DNA of 64,000 nucleotides from Aurelia coerulea (taxonomy: Eukaryota; Cnidaria; Scyphozoa; Semaeostomeae; Ulmaridae): contig CM076943.1 in the NCBI GenBank assembly GCA_039566865.1, forward strand, positions 17,477,501 through 17,541,500. Direction: 5' to 3'. The position numbers and the translations under genes are program-made. The notes under the pieces are model-generated. The model did not search any database and had not been told where the DNA came from. It saw only the letters and a list, made by a program, of their open reading frames with translations. Position 1 is the first letter of the stretch. Each line of letters starts with the position of its first letter. This document shows positions 35,601 through 47,600 of this stretch, in pieces.

Positions 35601-38600
35601 ACTTTCATGACGTCACAATGACGTCATAATTGAGGAAAATTGCACTTTTTGCTTACTATTAACAATATTGGCAATATTTAAGTTCTTAGTTGATAATTTC
35701 TTTCATACTACTACAAGAATGTATCCCAAAGCATCACTGAATAAAAATTGGCATTGAAATGTCAATTTAAGCTTGTTATTTATATCATATATTCATCATT
35801 TATTTGCATCAGTTTGTCATTGTTTCATTTAAACCCCTAATTACTGATGAAATTTCTCTAAAATGCCTTAAAATAGTTAATAACAATCAATAGAACCAAT
35901 TTTGACCATTTAAAGTTATCTAATACATTTGTTATTATATATATGACGTCATAAACTTTGATGACGTCATGAACATAAAATTTGCTGACGTCATCAAAAA
36001 TGGATAAAATTATACATCATCTGAAAGCTCTCATCGAGAGCTATCGAATGGTGGTATTTTCGATGTTCTACGACCATCCGTGTTAAAACTGGACTCGCTT
36101 CTTTAATTGTCTGGCTGACCACGTGTTGAAAAGAGGTTGGTCACGTGATCAGTATCTACCATTTTGAAAAAAAATTACAAATTTTAATTAGTCCATGAAA
36201 TTTTAGGAAAAGTCGCAAAGTTTCAGCTCTTTATCTTTTGAACTGACGACACTACATCAAATAAACTTTGCCGCGGGCACTTTGTGCCCCCCCCCCGGTA
36301 GTAATAGGGTTAAATAGATGCAAAACATAAAAAAAAAATTTTTGAGTTGCTAAAAAAGGTACCCGGTTTTGCTCTTTAAAGCGCATGAAATTGTTGATCT
36401 ATAGGAATGTTCTGTGAAGCAAGACTTTTATGATATAATGTCAAAGTTCTCTGTTTGTTGCTTGAAGCGGAGAGACTGTACGGAGAAAATTATGGACCGA
36501 GGAAAGTTTTTGCGATTCACCCACAACTGATCGTTTCTTTTAAAAATTTGCTGAAGTAGAAAAGGCTAACGAAGTCAAACTGGTGTCTGAGTCATGGGTA
36601 AGTGCATTATTTAGCTCAAGAATTTTACCATAACTTTTTAAGTGTAATGGAATGAGTTTCAATTGAGGAAAAGCTTAGGCCCAAATGATGTCTCTACCAG
36701 AAATCGTTAGAAATTGCCTCCAATTTTGAGATATGATAGCAGTGAAGGAGTTTTGGTTATTGCTCAGGTCAGAATCACTGAAATTCTTATCTGTATATCT
36801 CATTTGTAGCGATTTCTATAAATATTTCAACGAAGGTCGATATTCTTCGAGCGGAAAATGAACGCAGCTCCTGCCCCAAACAAGCTATGTGCCTAAACAT
36901 GTAAACAATTCTGGACGGACTTCCCCACAACTGATTTATCAAAAAATAGTGCAAATAACTGAAGTATTGTAGCATCCATTTCAGTTTTTGCGAGGGTACT
37001 AGAAAATTCACCTCAAACAACAGAGTTTGTCTCCAGGAGCTAGAAAGTGGTGATCTCATTGGCTGACAAGCATAACATTGGATTATTTCCGCATGCTCTG
37101 GCAACCAGCAAGGATTTGAGCCTTATCTTTACTGGCAGATCTTAGATCAAATGACGTGGGAAATTTGAACATTTTATAAGGTTTATTCGATTTCTTTGTG
37201 AGATAAGATGAGCTGAAGACAAGCGGCGATGTAATTTTTACTAACATGCATCGCGCTCCAGTTACATATATTAAGCGCGTCTACAGGGATTTGGTTAAAG
37301 ACCGTAATAAATCGTATATAAAAGAGTTTTGATAATATAAATAGAAACAATGTCTAGTTCTTACCTTAAAACCAGCAGTTACATCTGCCAAGGTTTGTAG
37401 TATTTGGCGTTCCTCGACCTTTATATAGTCCTCGAACGTACTTGCAGCGTTAGTCATGTCATTTGACAAAATAAAACCGAAAGAGAAGGGATATTGTATC
37501 AGTTCAACAGCATATATATCTGGATGATTGAATACGTCAGGTTGAGATGCTGCCGATGCCACATCAACCAATGCTGACCGCACTTTGCGTCTTTTCAGTG
37601 CGTCGGCAACATCCTCGATGGTTCGATATAATGCTTCTGCAACGACAAGACAAAATATTGCTCAAGCTGATAAACAGACAAGATAGCTTGTTTAAAAAAA
37701 TAACGAATTGGATTTGTCCTTGATTTATTTTCGTGGAATTTTTTTTATTTTGGAATTTTCTCAGGCTAATTGGCCAAAGGTTTGGTTTAGAGGTGGACGC
37801 AAATTTGGACTCTGAAATTAACATTCAACTATCGAAGCACCCATATCAACGAACGAGATGTCTGTGTTCAAGGTATCTATTGAGGAATGTTTTGTGAATG
37901 ATTCACCAAGGATTTATCTATTGAGGATGTTTTGTAAATGATTCACCAAGGATTAAAGCTAAATTTTCATGTCGCTTGAACCAAATGTATTTTGGGATAC
38001 CCCTACTTGGAAAAAAAAGGATTACGAGTAAGGGAGCGGTCATTGTTAATCTTGAGTAACAGGGCTAATGATAATTCTACACAATTAGACAACATTTCAT
38101 ACCCCGTCTTGAATATACAGGGTGTCCCAAAGAAATTTTGCCCCGTTTGCTTGAAGATTGCGACAAAACGGCAAAATATTCTCGCCAAACTTTGTTATGA
38201 TGTTGCTTTTCAGCTGTTCTAATAAATTTTGCTACCATTCCCGTAAAGATCCTTTCAAAAATCATGGAGCTATGACCTTCAGCAGACCAAATTTGACTGA
38301 TGACTAAAACCAGTGGTCAATCATTTTGTCTTACTATTTTGCAGCGATAAATAGCTTCATGTAATGTAAGAAATATTCTCTGTAAGGTAACAAATAATTG
38401 AAAATTTTTTAATGATTATCAGAATTTTGAAAAAGCTACGGCATTAGGCTGCTGTTTTATTTCATTAATGGAAATAACACCATGGAGCAAAATCATGCAA
38501 CATTTTAGCGAGAATCTTTTGCCGTTTTTTTTGTCATCTAAGACAAACGGGGCACAATTTTTTGGAATACCATGTAGAAAAATAGGTTTTATACCCCTTT

Positions 38601-41600
38601 ACCATTCAACAAAATGATTTGCTACCCCATCCAGAACTCTTTGAGGAAATATAAAAGATATATGCACACATACCAATTAGTCCCAGGCTATTTTCGTACC
38701 AATCCAGTGATTCATCATTTCCAGATGTCTGTTAAATTTACTTTTGAATGTTGACGGATGACTTCATAGAAATAATTTTGAAGCAAAATAGTTTTGCACC
38801 CATAGCAATTCTCATTGATAATTTCGCACCCCCACAAAGTAATGGAAACAATGTTCATACTTCTATCACAAATCTCCCCCCTCCCTGGTACCCAGGATTA
38901 AAAATGACCAATCCCTAACTGTATATTTTCTGACTTTGACATGAGGATTACTTAATGGATATGCGTGCATACAAGATCTCGAAGAATGGCCAATTTATCA
39001 CATCTTATGCATTATTGATAGAGTAAAATTTGAGGAATACTTACTGGTATTTACTTTCGCATTTCGACGAATTGCAATTTTGTGACCAGCTGAGTCGTGA
39101 ATGGCTGCAATCTGAAACGTAGATGCTCAATCTGATAAACAATTGTGCTAAAGATGACAGGGAATATTTACCATGATCTTTGGCGTTTGAAAGAATTGTG
39201 AATGATTTGATTTGTCAATTTACCATGTAACGCAATGGATCGTGGGAAAAATTCCATGGTGCCATCCGCAGCGTGATCATCTATCTAGCTTCTAATTTCC
39301 TAACAGACTCCAAATGACATAGATCAGCGGTACTACAAGAATTCAAACCTAAATACTAGCCTGCTACAGTATGTTCATTCAACTGATGGACAATTCTCAG
39401 TTCACGGGCTGATTAACAATCATTTACCTTGTGAAAAGGCGATACCTTTGTCATTAAGCTTATATAAAGAAGCTTTCAGGAACGTTCCGTGATAAATGGT
39501 GCTATTTTGTGATATATAAAGCTGGTTGAAAGAGGGCGTCTCTGACACAGTGGGATCTTAATGCCAAAATCGAAATTCTCATTTCTTGGCTCAGAAATGT
39601 CCGATTTGTATGAAATCAACTTTATTTACCAAATGAATATAACAGCTTTTAACGGATTGCCAGCCAGAAGAAATACGGATTCTAATTTTACGCTTAATTG
39701 GACATGCTCAGGGGCAGCACGATTTTGGCATTTTTTGCATCAAAATGTGGAAATTTCATTTTTACACTTGAAAAACAAAAAAGTGACTCAAAGTGACTCT
39801 ACCAGACTCACTTTTTGTGGAAGTACCATGTCTCAGCTGAAAATCTACCAAGGGGATCGTGCAGAATTGTACAGAAAAAAAAGTTATACGCAATTAAAAA
39901 AGTCAAGTGTACCTCTTGATTTTGAAGAAAAAGTTGGGCTTTTTTTGTTGCTTTCTAAGCAACATGAAATTGAATGGAATTGTTGAAAGTAACTGCTAGT
40001 GACTTCAATTCATCTTTTGGGGAAATTCAAATCGTAAAATTGAAATAAAGCTTTTTCACTGCTCCTCCGCAGAGACAGATAATAAAGCAGTGTAGGCTGC
40101 GTCTTTTTTATCATTTCTTCACACAGCGTTAGGTCATCAACTTTATAACGTCCAAGATAACTTCATTATGAAGTGCACTAACTTTTAAGCTAGTTACATC
40201 TAGAAAACTTGATAAAAGACTATGATTTAGTTATTATTTACGAATCGTATTTTGTTTCTTCAATAAAACTTCATTCGTACATAGACTGAATCAGTGATTC
40301 CTCCTCATTGGAAACATGGGCAACAGGAGAAGAGTATCCTTTTTTGTTGACATATCTTGTCTCACATTGTAATTACCGGAGCTGATTTTGTTAGCATTCT
40401 GATAAAAATCTCATGAATGCTGGCTTGAACAGAAGTCTGTCTCGGTCTTTCAAATGCAGGACGGAGGAACAATTGCTATTTGGTCTGAGAGTGGAGTTGA
40501 AGCATGGAACAAACAGGTATGCAGTTTCCGTAAGGGGGGGAGGGGGCAGGATGTAGAGCGAGACAGACTTCTGTACAAGTCAACATTCATGACATTTTTG
40601 TAAGAATGCTAAAAAAATCAGCTCCGGTAATTACAAAGGTGAGACAAGATATGTCAACAAAAAAGGACACTCTTCTCCAGTTTCCCATGTTTCCAATGAG
40701 GAGGAATCACTGATTCAGTCTATGTACGAATGAAGTTTTATTGAAGAAACAAAATACGATTCGTAAATATTAACTAAATCATAGTCTTTTATCAAGTTTT
40801 CTGGATGTAACTAGCTTAGAAGTTAGTGCACTTCATAATGAAGTTAACTTGGACGTTATAAAGTTGTTGACCTAACGCTGTGTGAAGAAATGATAAAAAA
40901 GAAGCAGCCTACATTGCTTTGTTATCTGTCTCTGCGGAGGAGCAGTGAAAAAGCTTTATTTCAATTTTACGATTTGAATTTCCTCAAAAGATGAATTGAA
41001 GTCACTAGCAGTTACTTTCAACAATTCCATTCAATTTCATGTTGCTTAGAAAGCAACAAAAACAGCCCAACTTTTTCTTCAAAATCAAGAGGTACACTTG
41101 ACTTTTTTAATTGCGTATAACTTTTTTTTCTGTACGATTCTGCACGATCCCCTTGGTAGATTTTCAGCTGAGAAGTGTTACTTCCACAAAAAGGGATTCT
41201 GGTAGAGTCACTTTTTTGTTTTTCAAGTGTAAAAATGAAATTTCCACATTTTGATGCCAAAAATGCCAAAATCGTGCTGCCCCTGTGCATGTCCAATTAA
41301 GCGTGAAATTAGAATCCGTATTTCTTCTGGCTGGCAATCCGTTAAAAGCTGTTATATTCATTTACTAAATAAAGTTGATTTCATACAAATCGGACATTTC
41401 TGAGCCAAGAAATGAGAATTTGGATTTGGCATTAATTAGCCAATTAGAGGAAGATTTGATAAAATTGCCATGAAATTGACACTTGTAGATTTCACCAAAC
41501 TTTGACCCCGATTTTCTCTGGGCTCGCAATTCCGATTTCAATGAAATGTTTTTTATTTTGATGGCCAACATATCTAGTTTTGAGTGGTATGATCAGTGGT

Positions 41601-44600
41601 CAGAAATAAGCAACTTCATTTTTGGGTATTTCTTCCACTTGCTTGGCCTGTAAAAAATGGGTTAGAGTTAATAACTACATGTTATTTGCCGTGTAATGCC
41701 GTAAGGACAATAATTCAATAGATATACCTCTTGACCATATAACTGGTTGTCTTTTGCTACAGTGACAGTCAAGGAAGTTGCGAGCTTGGCAGAAAGAAGC
41801 GATAAAGTGATCAAACCAACAATCATCCACACCATCGCAAAAAGGCGTGCAGGCTTCGATTTTGGCGTCAGATCTCCATAACTATGAAAATAAGAAATAT
41901 CTTATGGTCCACGAAAGGAGTTATTTTTTTGGTCCAAATTGGCTACAAATGAGTTTCAAAATGGAAAAAATGCTAAATATAGATAAAGGGCAAGTTGTAT
42001 GTTTTATTCTTAATTGGCTCATTTGTCTAAAAGTGAAGTGGAGGTCATTTTAGGGCTTTTGTTAGTAGGCACGAGTAACCACAGATTTGCGATGACACAA
42101 TGAAAGATAACAGACTGTTCTTCTTTTGGAATAATGGGTTTACGCGTAGGCTAATCTAGACCAGGCTTTTTGAAGCATCCTCAGGCCTGGGGGGGGGGCT
42201 AAATTAGCTCCCCCCTCAGAACTCCGAATTAACAAGGGCTAGCAAGATGATTCTTGGTCATATTATGTAAATTAATGTGAAACTTCTGAATATCTAATTC
42301 ATGTTACTCTAATTGTTGTATTTTCTATGACGTCATCAATGTTCTTTGTTTTGCGCCAAAAACAGCACTGGTACAGATTTACTGTAGGAAATCTCTTAAG
42401 AGGAATATTATGCTTCTTATAACTTTAATCGACAAATTATTTATTACCTAAATTCATTAGAAATATAAGTGATGAATGACGTCATACAAAATAAAAACAA
42501 AAAATAGGTTATTTCCATATTGTCTTATTGAATTATGGTTGCACTAAAATGTTCATCCATTTATCTCACTTTTGTCTTGAATAAAACAAACAAGATATTA
42601 AAACTACTTTTTGAGAAATTGTTATATGTCCAAAACTACATGAGATATCTTGTAAAAATCTTGGTGAAAGATGCGAAAAGGATAGTTAAGAAAAGTCACG
42701 AAAAATATTTAGCCTAGAAATCATCATCAAAAAATTACACACTTGAACGTCACAGAACTATTCATGACCAATCCAAATAACTTTCACAACCATATAGCAG
42801 ATGATTAATGACCGCTCCCTAATACCGTTTGAGAACCAGCCGAAAGTAGCTTTTTGGATTCAAATGGACTTTCAGTTTTAATCAGATGCCAGTCTAATTT
42901 CTTTTTCGTCAGTAATTTACAGTAGTCTAGTGGAATACCAGGTCACCCAGAAAAAGTGACTCAACGCAATCTGTTATAGTAAAAACAGAAAGTGGCCGAT
43001 TAAAATATTTCAAATGTTGTTCTGTCACTAAAAGACTAGTCTACATTATGAGTATTTTTCGCAATTTTTTAGGCACGGTAAAGTTCCCAAATTAAGGATT
43101 TTGAGGAAAAGGGCAGGCTTGAGATCCTCAAAAACTCGTCAAAAACAGGGGATCGATTCAAAGCCATTTCAGGTCTTCAAAACAACGAGGAACGTGCTTC
43201 ATTTTGCCTGAGAATATCTTTAAATACCTAGGGACTATAAACTTGCTCTGAAGACTTCCTACTGGGTTGCCTATTCCTTAGGTTAAAATGAAGCACGCTC
43301 CTCGTTGTTTTGAAGATTTGAAAATGGTTGTAAATCGATCCCCTGTTTTTACGACTATTTGAGGATTTCAGACATGCCCTTTTCCTCAAAATCCTTAATT
43401 TTGGAAATTTACCGTGCGAAAAAAAATTCCAAAAAATACTCATAGCATCGGCTATAGTCTTTTAGCGACAGAACAACGTTTGAAATATTTCAATCGGCAA
43501 CTTACTCAATTTTCTGTAACAGATCGCGTTGGGTCACTTTTTTCTGGGTCACTTTTTTCTTGGTCACCTGGTATCATCTTTCAAACATTTATTGCAAAAG
43601 AATCTATGCACACTTCGCAAAATATAGCCTGTTTGTTACAAGTAAACATAGAGAGACTGCTGGGTTAACAAGAACATTCTGCTTGATAATGAGATACAGC
43701 TATTATGAAATATTATGATTAATACAATGTCTTACCCAACGGTTGTCATGGTGACATATGCCCAGTAAATACCGCTACATACGCCTCTTGGAAAACTTTT
43801 CGGAAATTCGTCTGCATTTTCTCTGTAGTCCTGCAAATAATTTTGTATTTCAGTTGGCTACCCACTAACGTGTTTCAGAGTAAGATAAGTTAATAATTAC
43901 GTTTTTGCTTTCGCTATCGTTACGTTATTCTGCTCATCACAAAACATTGGGCACACAATATCATGGAAGTAATCTGTGAAGGTTAGTTAGTGGTCATACA
44001 GAACCGTCGAGAAGGGGGGAGGGGGGGAGTTAGCCCAGTTAGTTATCAGGGGGGCTCTGAACCTTAACGGGCCCAGAAAAGTAAGGGAGGTTTTTTCTTT
44101 ATTCTCAGTTTTTCTACTAGGACCATGGGTTTTCGATCGTTCGATATCTCCTCCGCAGTACTATGAAAAATTTCCCCCGCAGATACATATTATCCAGCGC
44201 TCCTCCATAGAAGCACAGCAACAGTGTCTAACTACCCATGCTAGGACTGCACGGCCATTGGTATTCAAAACTTAGCTTTACAAACGAGATAAAGAAACTT
44301 TCCATTTAAAACTTATTTTTTAACAGTGTAGAAGAGGGTATGTCCCAAAAGAAAAATGGCATGGTCCAAGAAATTTACCGGCGCCTTTGCCGAGGGCCGT
44401 GCCACACCCTCGACGGACATGTGGTCATATTTTTTGAAAATATTTTGATTATTTTTACGTAAGGGCCTGACAGCAAATAATCTCATTTTTAGAAATGCAA
44501 AGAACTCTTTCCAAAGAATCATCGTTGAAATTTGACCCAACAAGACTGCACTGTGCTAATATGTGCAACTGTTTGCGAAAAATGTCCTGAAAATCATTGA

Positions 44601-47600
44601 AACGTTACGTCAGATTGTAGCTGTTTCTTCATTTGTGCAGAATGCATTTCTACAGAATAAGTTTATCACTTCGTGCAAAACATAAAAATTCCAAAGAGGG
44701 TCAGAGATACAATTTCAGAGTCATCAAAAGGATACATAGACTTGAAAACTTACCAAAGCCCAAATGCCGAAGCCTCCAATGACCATGAGCAAAATGATGA
44801 TAATAAAAAGCGGCCAGGTCTCTCGTATCTTCAGAGCAATATCCAGAGCTTGCTCATCCCATGTGTCCCTGATTCTGAAATGCACCACCCCGGGGTGTTG
44901 TACAACAGGCACGAACACATGGCCTTGGTGAGTTGCTCCGGATGTTCCTCCGAAGATCGGGAAACTAACATCCACATAGCCAACATCTCTGATCATCTCT
45001 TGCAGTGATTTTTTTTCTGCGGAATTATTATTCCCATCATTACGAAAATCGATCGTCGACTGCCTTCTCTCCTTACAGTTGCTGTATAGTGGTGACATGA
45101 GGTTGCGCAGGATCTCGGGAAATAGTCCGTTGGCATGCCCCGACTTGTTTCTATATACGTACGGGGCATTTGAATGGAAATTGGTATGAATGACAGAAGG
45201 ATAGGCGCATGTTTCTACAAGAAAGAAAATAAATTTGTAGATCTTGATTTACTTCTATGCTCTAAATGAGTAGTGAATTCTCTGAAATGCATAAGATATC
45301 ACCTCAGTATCCCATAATTGGCAGCTTTTTAGCAAATAGTTTTTTTGGGAGTTTTGGATACCAACAGGCAAAGGGCTTATTTGTATGAAGAACAAAACCT
45401 CCCCTGCCAGACCCGGGGCTGACAAGTGAAATTCCACGATCCAATAGAATCCTTATCTTTATTTTTTTCACGTTTATATGACGAAAACAACACTGGTGCA
45501 GTGAGATCCCACCTCAACAGAGGTGGAATCTCACATTATGGGCGAGATGAAGCTTTTCCATATAAACGAAAAACCACTGGTATGGTAAGGTGAGTTGAAT
45601 GATTCCTTATTCTCATTGGTTAATTTGTTCTGATGTCACCGAATTTTACCTCTCAGCCCTGGTACTGACAGGTGAGTTGTTTTTCCTCACAAAGCAGGCC
45701 CTAAATTGCAGACAGGGAACAGGGAGCGATTAGAGCATGAGGAAACCTTAAGAGGGAGAGGGGTACATTACTTGTGAATGGACGGGCGTCTGCCGCCCGG
45801 TTCTTAGAAAGGTACCCTCTTCTATTATCAAACTTGCCTTCGTACCTACCCACTGTTATGATCAATGTTAACGGGATACTTCCCATTTGCAAAACATTTT
45901 TTGTGAATTTTAGCCAAACCCAGCAATGTTTAAGAAAAGTTGCCGAAAAAGGACCCTTGTTCTTGGAATGCTATGGCCAAGAGCCCATCCATATGGGCGG
46001 CACACATCCGTATCCTCAACATGGCCCTCCCCCACCCGGAATGCAAAACAGCATGATTTGGTTCCAGAGGTGTGATGCAATCTCGTCGGAAAACACTAAA
46101 ATCCTATGCTGAGAAGAATAATCGATAGAAAATGGAAAGCAGCGACGACAATCGCTGCTGGACGTCCGCCAAGCCAGGCTAACTTAGGTCCACAGTATCT
46201 TCGTAAAAAGGTTCTTATTTGCCACTGAAATTAATGGAAATAATGTCTCAGGCCTATCTAAACCTTTTTTGAAGCAAATGAAACGAATTTGAAGAGGAAC
46301 CAACACATCCAGCGAATCACACATAAGCTGGTTTTAACATTAGCTGGCAATAATCAGGGAGCGCGCAATGGACAAGATAGTTGTTGCCACATGGGGTTCC
46401 GGAGTGTCAGGAAAGACAGTTGTTTTGGTTTCTGTGGCTTCTTGTGGTTCAGATTATAAAAACAACAGCTGTGTGATTGGATATAGATTACATAATCGTT
46501 GCGATCGGCTTGCTATTGTAAAATGAAACTGCGAGTTCAACCCGAAGCCAATGAGATAACAACTCTTACACATAAAAATGTTTTTATTGTAACAATAGCA
46601 GGCCGATCAAAACGATGACGTAATCTGTATCAAATTACACAGCCGTTTTTCCATAAACAGGATCACAGGAAACCAAAGAAACCAAAACTATAGCTTTTAC
46701 TGACACTCCTAGACCCTCTGTTGGAATACTATCTTGTCTGTTGCTCCTCCCAAGCTGCACGTTCCCTGATTAGGAGCAGCCATCATTCATCTTGCTACGC
46801 AACTATGCTCGATTTATGAATGTGAATCGATGAATGCAGCACATGTTTCGAAGAAATATTTAAGAAATCGGAAATTTTACTTTTGGGTCTAAGTATGAGG
46901 ACTGCTGTGCTTAAAGATAGTAGCAAACGGCTGCAATAAAAATCACTGCAGTTGAAGGTAATAACGAGACATTCAGTCAATCAACAGCTACGAAATGACT
47001 CTTGTTTGAACTTGCTCCTGTTGAATGTAACCCTGGTCTCCCCTACAGTGTATTTTGTTGTTGAAACGAAAGGAGGGAAAGATGTAAATAGTGATAGTTG
47101 CTTGAGGTCGACTTACCTCCAATGTTTGGGGAAGATGAAACGCCATCTCCAAGTTCATTAAACGCCAGCACGGAAACTGAATATCTTGAATTTGGTTGTA
47201 GCTCTGTTATTGTTATTTTGTTTGTGCATGGATGCGTGGATTTTTCTTGTGTCTTTTCTGTGTACATCAATTTCCCCCCGATCTTTTCTAACGCTATTCT
47301 TATCTTGTACCCCAGCAGGTCCCCGTGCGAGTGCTGAGGTGACACCTGTTTCCAACATACGTCAAGTTCGTTCTGTCTGTTGTCAATGATTTCTACTTTT
47401 TCTGGTGCTTCCGATGGAGCTAGGGATTGAAATGCGATTGATTAGGGTAAGGTGGGGTGATTTAGGTCTACTTTGTAGGTTGGGTTTATTTGCTTTTTTC
47501 CCTATTATAATGATCGTAAAGTCACAAACTCGATTCATGGCTTAGTGGGTAGTAAAACGTATACTTTTAGGAGTTTTTTAAGTGGTGTCGAAGAATTATA

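Larger units (their letters stand above)
34319..37128. mobile_element. Giant foldback filling one intron, nested
   Basis: The left arm 34319-35137 and right arm 36400-37128 are inverse copies (GCAAGATAAGGCTCAAATCC at the left start, its complement at the right end; GACTCAGACACCAGTTTGA inside). The left arm has a 116-bp insertion absent from the right arm. The spacer holds a Tc1-type MITE and an 876-bp TTAA element. The whole sits between the S2 exon and the membrane-helix exon of the channel gene. Confidence 0.9.
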
